From positions 681,501 to 745,500 of the forward strand of contig NZ_CP059997.1 in NCBI RefSeq assembly GCF_018736145.1: a DNA stretch of 64,000 bases. Reading direction: 5' to 3'. The position numbers and the translations under genes are program-made. The stretch comes from Amycolatopsis sp. CA-230715 (lineage in GTDB: Bacteria; Actinomycetota; Actinomycetes; Mycobacteriales; Pseudonocardiaceae). The notes under the pieces were generated by a model, which saw only the letters and a program-made list of their open reading frames with translations, was not told the origin of the DNA and did no database searches. Shown here in pieces: positions 40,890-49,603 of this stretch (position 1 is the first letter of the stretch; every line of letters starts with the position of its first letter).

Positions 40890-41842
40890 CGCACGCCGTC
40901 CTCGGTGTCGTCAGCGGTCAGGGAGAGGAAGGCGCCTTCGAGGCCGACCGCGGTGATCTCGATGTCGTGCGCACCGGGGAAACCGGACAGCAGCGCGCGA
41001 AGCGTGGCATCGGAGTCGTTGCTGGCGAGCACGACCCGGTCGCCGCGCAGCTCGGCCTCGGTGACGCCGGGCAGCGCGGCGACCGCGCGTTCGGTCGCGC
41101 CCGGCACGACCGCACGGACCGTCCGCCCCCCGACGAGCGCACGGACCTGTGCCACCGAGCCGTCGGCGACGATCGACCCCGCCCGCATGAACACCACCCG
41201 ATCGGCGAACTCCTCGGCCTCGTCGAGGTAGTGCGTCGCGAACAGCACCGTGCGCCCCGAATCGGTGTACTCGCGCATCGACTTCCAGAACTCGCGCCGC
41301 GAACCGACGTCCATCGCCGCGGTCGGCTCGTCGAGCACCAGCAGGTCCGGGTCGCACACCAGCGCCACCGCGAACCGCACCCGCTGCTTCTGCCCGCCGG
41401 AAAGCTTGGTGCTGCGCCGTCCCGCGAGGTCTTCGACGCCCGCGCGCCGCAGCGCCTCGGACACCGGCATCGGCGCCCGGCTCAGCGACGCGATCATGCC
41501 GACCGTCTCCCCCACGGTCAGGTCCTCCAGCAACGCCGCACCCTGCAGCATCGCGCCGATGGCCCCCTGCGCCACCGCGTCGGCCGGGGTGCGCCCGAAG
41601 ACCGTCACCGAACCCGCGTCCGGTTTCGTGAGGCCCAGCAGCATGTCCACGGTGGTCGACTTGCCCGCGCCGTTCGGGCCGAGCAGCGCCACCACCTCAC
41701 CCGGGGCGATGGTCAGGTCGATCCCGTCGACGGCGCGGACGTCGCCGTAGTGCTTGCGCAGTCCGGTGAGCCGCACCGCGGCCCCCGCTGCCACCTCCCG
41801 TGCCGCGTCGGTGGCGGCCGGAGTCGAAGCTGTCTTGGTCAT
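40886..41842 (-). CDS. ABC transporter ATP-binding protein (DrrA-like)
   Basis: 318 residues. Walker A GPNGAGKST, signature TKLSGGQKQR, Walker B LLVLDEPTAAMD, H-loop FATHY. A roughly 90-residue C-terminal extension is typical of DrrA-type daunorubicin-resistance ATPases. ATG 41842 has GGTGG upstream. First gene of the exporter/two-component operon, with a palindromic site 59-74 bp upstream. Confidence 0.92.
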   Translation of the reverse strand: MTKTASTPAATDAAREVAAGAAVRLTGLRKHYGDVRAVDGIDLTIAPGEVVALLGPNGAGKSTTVDMLLGLTKPDAGSVTVFGRTPADAVAQGAIGAMLQGAALLEDLTVGETVGMIASLSRAPMPVSEALRRAGVEDLAGRRSTKLSGGQKQRVRFAVALVCDPDLLVLDEPTAAMDVGSRREFWKSMREYTDSGRTVLFATHYLDEAEEFADRVVFMRAGSIVADGSVAQVRALVGGRTVRAVVPGATERAVAALPGVTEAELRGDRVVLASNDSDATLRALLSGFPGAHDIEITAVGLEGAFLSLTADDTEDGVR

Positions 41843-41900
41843 GCCACCGAGCTTGCCGCCGCGGGCGCCCCGATCCGCAGGCCGCGCGTCATGACCTCGG

Positions 41901-41916
41901 CATGACACCTGTCATG
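41901..41916. promoter_or_regulatory. 16-bp palindrome upstream of the exporter operon
   Basis: CATGACA-CC-TGTCATG lies 59 bp upstream of the ATPase ATG, with a second half-like GTCATGAC at 41889-41896. It is a probable binding site for the operon's own response regulator. Confidence 0.55.
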
Positions 41917-41931
41917 GGGCCGTACGAGCGG

Positions 41932-41965
41932 AACGGCCCGCCACCGGTTCCGGTGACGGGCCGTT
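41932..41965. terminator. Terminator downstream of glyS
   Basis: A 16-bp stem (41932-41947/41950-41965, one G-U pair) with a 2-nt loop follows the glyS stop. Confidence 0.7.
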
Positions 41966-41979
41966 CGCGGCGGGCTTGC

Positions 41980-43368
41980 TCAGCAGCCGATGAGGCGACC
42001 GGCCAAATAGGACTCGAGCTTGTCGATCGCGACGCGCTCCTGCGCCATCGTGTCGCGCTCGCGGACGGTCACCGCGTGGTCTTCGAGCGAGTCGAAGTCG
42101 ACCGTGACGCAGAACGGGGTGCCGACCTCGTCGTGGCGGCGGTACCGGCGGCCGATCGCGCCCGCGTCGTCGAAGTCGACGTTCCAGTGCTTGCGCAGCA
42201 TCGCGCCGACCTCCTTCGCGCGCGGCGTCAGGTCCGCGTTGCGCGAAAGCGGGAGCACCGCGGCCTTGACCGGGGCCAGGCGCGGATCGAGCTTGAGCAC
42301 CACGCGCTTCTCGACGCCGCCCTTGGCGGTCGGCGCCTCTTCCTCGTGGTAGGCGTCGACGAGGAACGCCATCATCGACCGGCCGACCCCGGCGGCGGGC
42401 TCGATCACGAACGGGCGGTAGCGCTCCTTCGTGGTCTGGTCGAAGTACGACAGGTCGACACCCGAATGGTTCGAATGCGTGGTGAGGTCGAAGTCGGTGC
42501 GGTTCGCGATGCCTTCGAGCTCGCCCCATTCCTGCCCCGCGTTGAAGGCGAACCGGTACTCGATGTCGACGGTCCGCTTCGCGTAGTGCGACAGCTTTTC
42601 CTTCGGGTGCTCGAAATGGCGCAGGTTCTCGGACTTGATGCCGAGATCGGTGTACCACTCGGTGCGCCGGTCGATCCAGTACTGGTGCCAGGTCTCGTCC
42701 TCACCCGGCTCGACGAAGAACTCCATCTCCATCTGCTCGAACTCGCGGGTGCGGAAGATGAAGTTGCCCGGCGTGATCTCGTTGCGGAAGGACTTGCCGA
42801 CCTGGCCGATGCCGAACGGCGGCTTCTTGCGCGCGGTCGACTGCACGTTGAGGAAGTTGACGAAGATGCCCTGCGCGGTCTCCGGCCGGAGGTAGGCCAG
42901 CCCTTCGGCCGATTCCACCGGGCCGAGGAAGGTCTTCAGCATCATGTTGAAGTCCTTCGGCGCGGTGTACTCGCCGCGGGTGCCGCAGTTGGGGCACGGC
43001 ACCTCGGACAGGTCGTCCTCGATCACCTTCTTGCCGGTGCGCTCGGAGAACTCCTCGGCGAGCTGGTCCGCGCGGAAGCGCCGGTGGCACGAAAGGCATT
43101 CCACCAGCGGGTCGTTGAACACGTTGACGTGCCCGGAGGCTTCCCACACCTGGCGCGGCAGGATCACCGAGGAGTCGAGGCCGACGACGTCGTCGCGGCC
43201 CTGCACCATGGTCTTCCACCACTGGCGCTTGATGTTCTCCTTGAGCTCGACACCGAGCGGACCGTAGTCCCACGCCGAACGGGTACCGCCGTAGATCTCT
43301 CCGCAAGGGAAGACGAAACCACGACGCTTGCAGAGACTGACCACGGTCTCGATGGTGTTGGCTGGCAC
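41980..43368 (-). CDS. glyS: Glycyl-tRNA synthetase (alpha2 type)
   Basis: 462 residues. Class II motifs: motif 2 around GKSFRNEITPGNFIFRTREF and motif 3 GVGRSMMAFL. Two CxxC pairs form a zinc site (CLSCHRRF and CPNCGTRG). It has an anticodon-binding C-terminal domain. GTG 43368 has GGAG upstream. It is an essential single-copy gene and part of the conserved backbone. Confidence 0.96.
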   Translation of the reverse strand: MPANTIETVVSLCKRRGFVFPCGEIYGGTRSAWDYGPLGVELKENIKRQWWKTMVQGRDDVVGLDSSVILPRQVWEASGHVNVFNDPLVECLSCHRRFRADQLAEEFSERTGKKVIEDDLSEVPCPNCGTRGEYTAPKDFNMMLKTFLGPVESAEGLAYLRPETAQGIFVNFLNVQSTARKKPPFGIGQVGKSFRNEITPGNFIFRTREFEQMEMEFFVEPGEDETWHQYWIDRRTEWYTDLGIKSENLRHFEHPKEKLSHYAKRTVDIEYRFAFNAGQEWGELEGIANRTDFDLTTHSNHSGVDLSYFDQTTKERYRPFVIEPAAGVGRSMMAFLVDAYHEEEAPTAKGGVEKRVVLKLDPRLAPVKAAVLPLSRNADLTPRAKEVGAMLRKHWNVDFDDAGAIGRRYRRHDEVGTPFCVTVDFDSLEDHAVTVRERDTMAQERVAIDKLESYLAGRLIGC

Positions 43369-43462
43369 CCACGCTCTCCAGACATGCGGGAACGGTTATC
43401 TGACTCGGTGTGCCAGCGTATCCGGCCGTTCCCGCCTGGCTGGCAACGGGTTGACCTCAGGT

Positions 43463-44176
43463 TTACGGGTGGGACACCAGATCGGCTGTCACGATCCGAT
43501 TGTCTTCGTAACCCTCTGTGCCACCAACGTATTCCCCGCCGCACGTGACGAGCACGAGCCGGTGCGGGCCGTCCTGTCCGAACAGCGCCTGCGCGCGGTC
43601 GGCGAGGCCGTCTTTGTGCACGGTGACGATGTCGCGCACGCGGTACACCCAGCGCCCGCCCGCGGTGTCCACGACGGCGACCTCTTGGCCGTTCTTCATG
43701 CTCCAGAGCTCGTTGAACGGGCCCTTCTTGCCCTTCCAGTTCACGTGCCCCGACAGCAGCGCGGCTCCTTGGGCGTCGCCGAGCTTCGCGCCCCACCAGG
43801 TCGCGTCGTCGAGCCCTTCGGGGATCGGCAGCGTGCCGTCCGCGGTGAGCTCCTTGCGCACCAGCTTCGCCGTGCCGCCGGACGGGAGCCGGACCGTGCC
43901 CGGTTCCTGGCCGGGCGGCGCCTGCTGCTCACCGGCGGCGGGCACCCCGGCCGCCTGGCTGGTCTCCCCCGCGGCGGCGCCGGGCGCCGACGGCGCGCTG
44001 GCCGCGGTCTGGGAGTCACCGCCGCCGAAGGCGACCAGCACGACGACGAGCGCCGCCACGACCACCGCGGCCGCGCCCGACACCAGCCAGGCGATCTTGG
44101 CCCGTCCGCCGCGGCGCGCCACCGGTGCCGGGGGCTCCGCCGGGAACTCGGGCTCCCCTTCGACGTGTTCCACCAT
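43463..44176 (-). CDS. Class F sortase, copy 1
   Basis: 237 residues: one N-terminal anchor helix (IAWLVSGAAAVVVAALVVVL), a flexible linker, then a sortase fold with His144 (LSGHVNW), Cys212 (LVTCGGEY) and the Arg in EDNRIVTADL. The TCGG site and TWWGAKLG motif mark class F. It lies downstream of a secreted protein with the motif VPVKIPAG, its probable substrate. ATG 44176 is preferred; GTG 44206 is possible. Confidence 0.9.
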   Translation of the reverse strand: MVEHVEGEPEFPAEPPAPVARRGGRAKIAWLVSGAAAVVVAALVVVLVAFGGGDSQTAASAPSAPGAAAGETSQAAGVPAAGEQQAPPGQEPGTVRLPSGGTAKLVRKELTADGTLPIPEGLDDATWWGAKLGDAQGAALLSGHVNWKGKKGPFNELWSMKNGQEVAVVDTAGGRWVYRVRDIVTVHKDGLADRAQALFGQDGPHRLVLVTCGGEYVGGTEGYEDNRIVTADLVSHP

Positions 44177-44275
44177 TCCTCCGCTGCTCCTTCGCTGTCC
44201 GTCCACCCGCCGCCCGGACCGGCCGGCACCCTTTACATGCGGCGCCAGCCGGTCCGGGTTGCAGCGAATCTCCGG

Positions 44276-45397
44276 TCAGCTCCGGACGCGGCGGCGGTAC
44301 AGCACCGTCCCCGCGCCCGCGCCCGCGAGCAGGACCGCGCCGATCCCGATCGCCGCGGCGGGCGAGGAGCCTTCGGCCGCGGCCGCCTGCGCGGGATCGT
44401 CGCCCGCCGGGATCTTCACCGGCACCGCGGGCTGGCTCGACGTGCTCGGCGCACCACCGGGAGCCGTCGTGCTCGGCACCGGCTTCGCGACGAAGTCCTT
44501 CGGCACCCCGCACGCGACCAAACCGAACTGGAAGTCCGTGGTGCCAAGGGATTCGCCGCGCGTGCCGTCGGGCTTCACCGCGAAGTCCTCGACCTCGACG
44601 AACCACCCGGCGACAGTGCCCGACGCCTTGTCCTCGGCTCCGTCCTCGGCGAGCTTCTGCGCGGCCTTCGCCTTCGCCTTCACCGACTCCGGTGACAGGG
44701 CAGCGAGCTCGGTGACCCGGGTGATCTTGACGTCGGTGGCCCATTTCGTCGCCGCCGCGTCGAGATGGGTCGGCTTGCCCAGCTTCACGTCCTTGACGAC
44801 CACCGGCTTCGAGTCCTTCGGCACGTCGATCTTCTTCTCGACGCCGTCCTTGTTCTGGGCGTTCTGGGTGTCCTCGACCTTCGCCAGTATCGAAGCCGCG
44901 GTCGCGGTGCCCGCGACCTTGTCGGGCGCGGGGCAGTCCGCGCCGGTCGCGACGCCGTTCAAGTACAGGCCCCAGCCGTGCGTGCTCTTGTCGTCGGTCG
45001 GGCGCAGCCAGAAATCGCCCTTCACCGCGGCCGACGGGACATTCGTCTCGGCGATGCCCGCGGTCAGCGAGTAGGGCGTGACCTTGGCGTCCGTCGGCAA
45101 CTCCGGGTTGCCCTTCGCATAGGAACTGGCGTGCGCGGAGAACCGCTTCGCGTCCTTTTCCGGCACGGTCAGGCTTTCCCGCTTGTCCTTCAGGGTGCCG
45201 ACCTTGCCCGCGGCCACGACCACCTCGCTGCCCTGCGGCTCCTTGAACTCCACCCCGCTCGCGATGATCCCCGCGCCGAAGGCCACCGGCCCGTCCTTCG
45301 GGAGCGGTGTGTCCGCGGCCGACGCCGCCGCCGGCACGGCGGCCACGCACGCGGCCGCCGCGAGGCAGGCCGCCAGCCTTGTCTTCGGAAAGCTCAT
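44276..45397 (-). CDS. Secreted, C-terminally anchored protein, probable sortase F partner
   Basis: 373 residues. Signal peptide (LAACLAAAACVAAVPAAASA), an extracellular domain of unknown fold with repeated beta-like segments, then a Pro/Ser/Thr linker, VPVKIPAG, a Gly/Ala-rich hydrophobic segment and RRRVRS. The tail order (motif, hydrophobic span, basic residues) is that of a sorting signal, but there is no LPxTG. It shares this tail with the gene at 46342-47607 and sits next to the sortase. Confidence 0.75.
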   Translation of the reverse strand: MSFPKTRLAACLAAAACVAAVPAAASAADTPLPKDGPVAFGAGIIASGVEFKEPQGSEVVVAAGKVGTLKDKRESLTVPEKDAKRFSAHASSYAKGNPELPTDAKVTPYSLTAGIAETNVPSAAVKGDFWLRPTDDKSTHGWGLYLNGVATGADCPAPDKVAGTATAASILAKVEDTQNAQNKDGVEKKIDVPKDSKPVVVKDVKLGKPTHLDAAATKWATDVKITRVTELAALSPESVKAKAKAAQKLAEDGAEDKASGTVAGWFVEVEDFAVKPDGTRGESLGTTDFQFGLVACGVPKDFVAKPVPSTTAPGGAPSTSSQPAVPVKIPAGDDPAQAAAAEGSSPAAAIGIGAVLLAGAGAGTVLYRRRVRS

Positions 45398-45655
45398 GTC
45401 ACCCTCGTTTTCCCAGCCGGGCCTTCGGCCCGGACCTCCACTGGACACGAACGGGTCCCCATTTACCGCTCCCCGACCGGGGTCCCCAAAAAGCCACGGC
45501 TACCTGCGCGTGGACGGTGTCAACGTGCCACAGCTCCGGCCACCGTGACAGGGCGTGCACGCATTGGAGACTGGGGTCACGTTAATCGCACACATAATGG
45601 GAAGAAATACGCAGCCCGCTACGAAAATCGGTGACGCGCGGGCGCGAAACCGCGC

Positions 45656-46327
45656 TCAGTGGTGCGACACGAGCTGCGCGGTGACGATCCGGTTGTCGCG
45701 ATATCCCTCGGTGCCGCCGAGGTAGTCGCCCCCGCAGGTGACGAGCACCAGCCGCGGCGGGCCGCCCTGGTCGAACAGCTTCGGCGCCTGCGCGGGCAGA
45801 TCGTCCTTGTGCACCGTCACGATCTCGGAAACCCGGTACACCCAGGTACCGCCGCCGGTGTCCACGACCGTCACGTCCTGGCCCGGCTTCGCGCGCCACA
45901 GTTCGTCGAACGGGCCCTTCACCCCGGCCCAGTTGACGTGCCCGGACAGCAGGGACACCCCGGTCGGCGCGCCGACCTTCGCGCCCCACCAGCTCGCCTG
46001 GTCCAGACCTTTCGGAATGGGCAGCGTGCGGTCGCGCGTGAGTTCCTTGCGCACCAACGTCGCGGTGCCGCCCTCGGGCAGTCGCACCGTGCCCGGCCGC
46101 TGCCCCGGCAACGCGTCGATGACCGCGTTGTCCGGCGGAAGCTCCACTTCGGACGGTGGCGGCGGTGGCGAGGCGACTGTCCTCGGCGGCTCGTCGCCGC
46201 CGCCCATGGTGAGCACGAGCGCACCCGTGATCACCGCGGCGACGGCGAGCGCACCCAGCGCGGCCGCCGTCCACCGCCGCCATCTCGGCAACGGCTCGGG
46301 TGCCCGCTCGTCCGCCTCTTCGTCCAT
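45656..46327 (-). CDS. Class F sortase, copy 2
   Basis: 223 residues, a paralogue of the sortase at 43463: anchor helix (ALGALAVAAVITGALVLTM), Pro-rich linker, His130 (SGHVNWAG), Cys198 (LVTCGGDY) and Arg in RDNRIVTAQL. It starts 14 bp after the upstream candidate substrate, forming a second substrate-sortase pair. Gene duplication of the whole pair is likely. Confidence 0.9.
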   Translation of the reverse strand: MDEEADERAPEPLPRWRRWTAAALGALAVAAVITGALVLTMGGGDEPPRTVASPPPPPSEVELPPDNAVIDALPGQRPGTVRLPEGGTATLVRKELTRDRTLPIPKGLDQASWWGAKVGAPTGVSLLSGHVNWAGVKGPFDELWRAKPGQDVTVVDTGGGTWVYRVSEIVTVHKDDLPAQAPKLFDQGGPPRLVLVTCGGDYLGGTEGYRDNRIVTAQLVSHH

Positions 46328-46341
46328 GCCTTGCCGGCGCG

Positions 46342-47607
46342 CTACTCCGTCACGCGGGCTTCGGCGACCGCCTTGCGCCTGCGCCCGACGACCAGCGCCG
46401 CCGCGCCGAGCACGGCCCCACCACCGAGCAGGCCGATGCCGAGCGGCAGCGCGCTCGAAGCGCCTTCCGGCTGGGCCACGACGGCGTCGGCCGTGGTGTA
46501 CCCGGCAGGGATCTTCACCGGCACGCCACCGCCACCGGCGCTGCCCGGCGACACCGGGGAGAACCCGTTCGGCAGCGAGCAGCTCACGCCACCGAGCACG
46601 ATGTCGGTCTTCACGTCGTACTTCTTGGACTCCTCGGCCACCTTCGGCTGCTCGGACGGAGGCGCCGGGGTTTCGCCGTTCTCCTGCTCCGTGCTCGGTT
46701 CCGCGGCGCGGTGCTGCGCCGTTCCCGGCTGCGCGCTCGTGGTGGCCGGGGTGCGTTGCCCGTTCTCCGGCTCCGCCGGCTTGACGACCACGTGGGTCAC
46801 GATCTGCACGTGCCAGCCCGCGACCGCGGTGGTGTCACCGGAACGCCATTCCTTCTGGCGCAGCAGCTGGTCGAACTTGGTCACCGGGCTGATCACGACG
46901 TCGGACCTGGTCTTCCCCAGGTCCGGGACGTCGACCGCCTTGCCTTCGAGGTGCTCCACGATCGCCGGACCGAGTTTGAGGTCCTTCTTGCTGATCTCGC
47001 CGCCACCCGCGGGCAGGTCGACCGGGGCCAGCGCGTCCTTGTCGTCGCGGATCCACAGCTTCGCCGCCGAGGTGGCGGCGGTCGCGCCGGTGTTGGACGG
47101 GCACTCGACCGCGGACTTGGCGCCCTGGAAGGCGATCACCGTCTGGTTCAGCGGGGTGCCGCCGCGCGTGAGGTCCTGGAAGGCGAAGTTCGACTCGACC
47201 GAGGCGGCGGGCACGGTGGTGTCCCGCAGCGTGGCGATCACCGCGTGGTCCTTGCTGGCGACGCCGTCGGGGTACGGGCTCGCCGCCGCGTCGAAGCGGC
47301 CGAAGGTCACGGAGTAGTTCGAGCCCATCGACTGGCGCTCGCCGTCGGTGTTGGGCACGGCCTTGCGCTGGTCCTGCGCGAGCTGCGAGCTGCCGGGGCG
47401 GGACGGGGACTTCTGCGTCTCGCTCACCACGGTGCCGCCGCCGGACTGGCCCGCGGGCCCGACCTCGACCGCGGCGATGTTCGCGTACGAAACGGGGCCG
47501 GTCTTGTCGTCGACGGTCGTGGCGCCCTGCGCTCCGGCCACCCCCGGGGTCGCGGCGAGCGCGAACGCCGCCGTGCCCGCGGCCACCTTCGTCACGAAAC
47601 GGCTCAT
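46342..47607 (-). CDS. Secreted, C-terminally anchored protein, probable sortase F partner, copy 2
   Basis: 421 residues: signal peptide (VAAGTAAFALAATPGVAGAQ), a large extracellular region, a Pro/Glu/Gln-rich linker, VPVKIPAG, a hydrophobic Gly/Ala segment (IGLLGGGAVLGAAALVVG), RRRK and a short tail. The VPVKIPAG octamer is identical to that in the neighbour at 44276. It is directly upstream of a class F sortase. The extracellular domain is not recognised. Confidence 0.75.
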   Translation of the reverse strand: MSRFVTKVAAGTAAFALAATPGVAGAQGATTVDDKTGPVSYANIAAVEVGPAGQSGGGTVVSETQKSPSRPGSSQLAQDQRKAVPNTDGERQSMGSNYSVTFGRFDAAASPYPDGVASKDHAVIATLRDTTVPAASVESNFAFQDLTRGGTPLNQTVIAFQGAKSAVECPSNTGATAATSAAKLWIRDDKDALAPVDLPAGGGEISKKDLKLGPAIVEHLEGKAVDVPDLGKTRSDVVISPVTKFDQLLRQKEWRSGDTTAVAGWHVQIVTHVVVKPAEPENGQRTPATTSAQPGTAQHRAAEPSTEQENGETPAPPSEQPKVAEESKKYDVKTDIVLGGVSCSLPNGFSPVSPGSAGGGGVPVKIPAGYTTADAVVAQPEGASSALPLGIGLLGGGAVLGAAALVVGRRRKAVAEARVTE

Positions 47608-47832
47608 GTCTCCTCAGCTTCCACTGGTCGGCTTTCCACCAACGCCACGGCGAGCTCAGCGACTCGGCCGTCGAATCGAGGGTCAGGTTACTGGAGAACC
47701 GGACGAACACACCGAGCCCACCTTGCCCTGTTCGCCACTGGGTCGGGCACCATCACGAAAATGCTCACAAACTCACTCGAATGGAGTAGTGCAATCCTCG
47801 TGGTCCTGGCGTTGCGCCGCAGCTTGCCGACA

Positions 47833-47863
47833 GTGACAACCATGTGCGACGCGCCAGTAGGAT
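47833..47863 (+). promoter_or_regulatory. Candidate smtB-zur promoter
   Basis: GTGACA (47833-47838) and TAGGAT (47858-47863) with a 19-bp spacer, 34 bp before the ATG 47898. The spacer is longer than ideal. No clear Zur box (AT-rich dyad) was seen. Confidence 0.35.
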
Positions 47864-47897
47864 GGCAGGACACCCCTGACGAAGGCTGGAGGGCATC

Positions 47898-48266
47898 ATG
47901 TCCACGGTGAGCTCGGACGCCGCCCCCGCTGACGAGGTGCACGGGCACGAGCACCCGGTACGGCCGCTCGTCCCGCCGCACCCGGCGAGCACCCTCGCCG
48001 ACGCCGGCGAGCTGCTGCGCGCGCTCGCGGCGCCGGTGCGGATCGCGATCGTGCTGCAGCTGCGCGACGGCGACCGGTGCGTGCACGAACTCGTCGACGC
48101 GCTCGACGTGGCCCAGCCGCTGATCAGCCAGCACCTGCGGGTGCTGAAGGCGGCGGGCGTGGTGCACGGCGAACGCCGGGGGCGGGAAGTCGCCTACGGT
48201 CTCGTCGACGATCATCTGGCGCACATCGTGGTGGACGCGGTGGAACACGTACAGGAGGGCAAGTGA
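47898..48266 (+). CDS. smtB: SmtB/ArsR-family zinc-sensing repressor
   Basis: 122 residues. Winged helix with VAQPLISQHLRVLKAAGVV. The alpha-5 zinc site is intact: Asp104, His106, His117 and Glu120 in DDHLAHIVVDAVEHVQE, spacing D-x-H-x10-H-x2-E as in SmtB. His-rich N-terminus. ATG 47898 follows CTGGAGGG. The stop overlaps the zur GTG by 4 bp. SmtB-zur pairs in mycobacteria balance zinc efflux and uptake: apo-SmtB represses, and zinc relieves it. Confidence 0.92.
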   Translation: MSTVSSDAAPADEVHGHEHPVRPLVPPHPASTLADAGELLRALAAPVRIAIVLQLRDGDRCVHELVDALDVAQPLISQHLRVLKAAGVVHGERRGREVAYGLVDDHLAHIVVDAVEHVQEGK

Positions 48267-48688
48267 GCACGCCGACCAGGGGCAAGGCGCCGCTACCCGG
48301 CCGCCGTTCGACGAAGCAGCGCGCCGCCGTGGTGGACCTGCTCAGCGACGTCGAGGACTTCCGCTCCGCGCAGGAACTGCACGACGAGCTCCGCAAGCGC
48401 GGTGACGGCATCGGCCTGACCACCGTCTACCGCACGCTGCAGTCCCTCGCCGAGGCCGGTGAGATCGACGTGCTGCGCACCGACTCCGGCGAAGCCGTCT
48501 ACCGCCGCTGCTCCTCGCACCACCACCATCACCTGGTGTGCCGGCACTGCGGCTTCACCGTCGAGATCGAAGGCCCCGCCGTCGAGCGGTGGGCGGAGAA
48601 GATCGCCTCCGGCAACGGGTTCTCCCAGATCAGCCACACGGTCGAGATCGTGGGCACCTGCGCCACCTGCGCCGCGAGCGGCAAATAG
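48263..48688 (+). CDS. zur: Zinc uptake regulator, Fur family
   Basis: 141 residues. DNA-binding domain SAQELHDELRKRG and LTTVYRTLQSLAEAG; metal ligands in CSSHHHHHLVCRHCG and a C-terminal CATC that with CRHC forms the structural Zn site. It is a Zur-type member by its His-rich hinge and smtB linkage. GTG 48263 with AGGAGGG upstream overlaps the smtB stop. Represses zinc-acquisition genes when zinc is replete. Confidence 0.93.
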   Translation: MSTPTRGKAPLPGRRSTKQRAAVVDLLSDVEDFRSAQELHDELRKRGDGIGLTTVYRTLQSLAEAGEIDVLRTDSGEAVYRRCSSHHHHHLVCRHCGFTVEIEGPAVERWAEKIASGNGFSQISHTVEIVGTCATCAASGK

Positions 48689-48742
48689 CGCCGACCGATC
48701 CGATCCGGCCCGCGTGCACCCCGACCACGGGATGATCGCCCC

Positions 48743-48835
48743 ATGAGCGAGATCATCTTGATGTCCGACCCGAAGGTCGCGGCCGTCCCGGTCGTGGAGC
48801 GGTGAACGGCTCGTGGACGTGCGGCACGGCACCAG
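48743..48835 (+). pseudogene. Remnant of a D-Ala-D-Ala dipeptidase-like gene 5' end
   Basis: ATG 48743 opens a 20-codon frame (MSEIILMSDPKVAAVPVVER, stop 48803-48805). A +1 shift at the end continues as GERLVDVR. Actinobacterial M15/VanX-type dipeptidases start with a similar LMSDPRVAAIPV...GEPLVD segment, from memory. The rest of the gene is missing. It could also be a coincidence of a short frame. Confidence 0.35.
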
Positions 48836-48853
48836 GCCTGCGGTGAATCGTGA

Positions 48854-49603
48854 TCAGTACTCGTAGGGGTCCCCCGGTGCCTTGACGGGCCGGACGGTCG
48901 CGACGGTGAGGTCCGGGGTGTAGCGGTTCCGCTCGGTCGCGGTGCCGGGCACGACCTGACCGGTCGCCTCGACCCAGCTGTCGCTCGGGAACTTCGCGGC
49001 GGCGTCCCCGGTGAGCCGGACGGTGACCGGGTAGGCGTCGGCCGCGCAGCAGCTGATGACCATTCTCGCGAGCATCGTCGAGCCGCCCGAATGCACCACG
49101 AATCCGGACAGCGACACGGTGCGCCCGTCGAGCGTGTGGTTGCCGTCCCAGCCCGCGCGGGTCACGAAGTCGGTGACCCGCATCGGCACGACCGCGCCGG
49201 GCGGCAGCGGCGGGAACATCGCCGCGTCCTGCCCGACCGCGGTCTGCGGCGCCCTCGCTTCGGTCCTGACCACCGAATCGGAGCCGAGCGCGGGCGGGGC
49301 GACGAGGAAGACCGCGAGCACCGGCACCAAGAGCAGCCACGCCGAGCGCGCCGGGTGGTGGTGCTCGTGCGTGTCGGGCGCGACCACACCGGGACCGGTG
49401 GCGCCGGCGCGCGCGGCGTCCCTCGCGGCCAGCAGATCGCGAATCACGGCGAGCACGCCGAGCGCGAGCATCACCGCGCCGCCGCCGATCACCCAAGGCT
49501 GCTGGGCCGGTTTGACGTAGCGCAGGTAGTCGCCGTTGATCGCGATCTTGAGCAGCGCGCCGCCGAGCAGGATCAGCAGGATGTTCTGAGTTTCCCTGCG
49601 CAT
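48854..49603 (-). CDS. TIGR03943-family membrane protein, permease partner
   Basis: 249 residues: an N-terminal pair of helices (ILLILLGGALLKIAI, VIGGGAVMLALGVLAVI), a His-rich loop (THEHHHPARS), a third helix, and a large extracytoplasmic domain with SCCAADAYPVTVRL. This matches the YcgQ/TIGR03943 proteins always found with DUF318 permeases. ATG 49603 overlaps the permease stop by 1 base. Divergent-convergent position next to smtB-zur suggests metal (zinc) handling, but this is inference. Confidence 0.78.
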   Translation of the reverse strand: MRRETQNILLILLGGALLKIAINGDYLRYVKPAQQPWVIGGGAVMLALGVLAVIRDLLAARDAARAGATGPGVVAPDTHEHHHPARSAWLLLVPVLAVFLVAPPALGSDSVVRTEARAPQTAVGQDAAMFPPLPPGAVVPMRVTDFVTRAGWDGNHTLDGRTVSLSGFVVHSGGSTMLARMVISCCAADAYPVTVRLTGDAAAKFPSDSWVEATGQVVPGTATERNRYTPDLTVATVRPVKAPGDPYEY

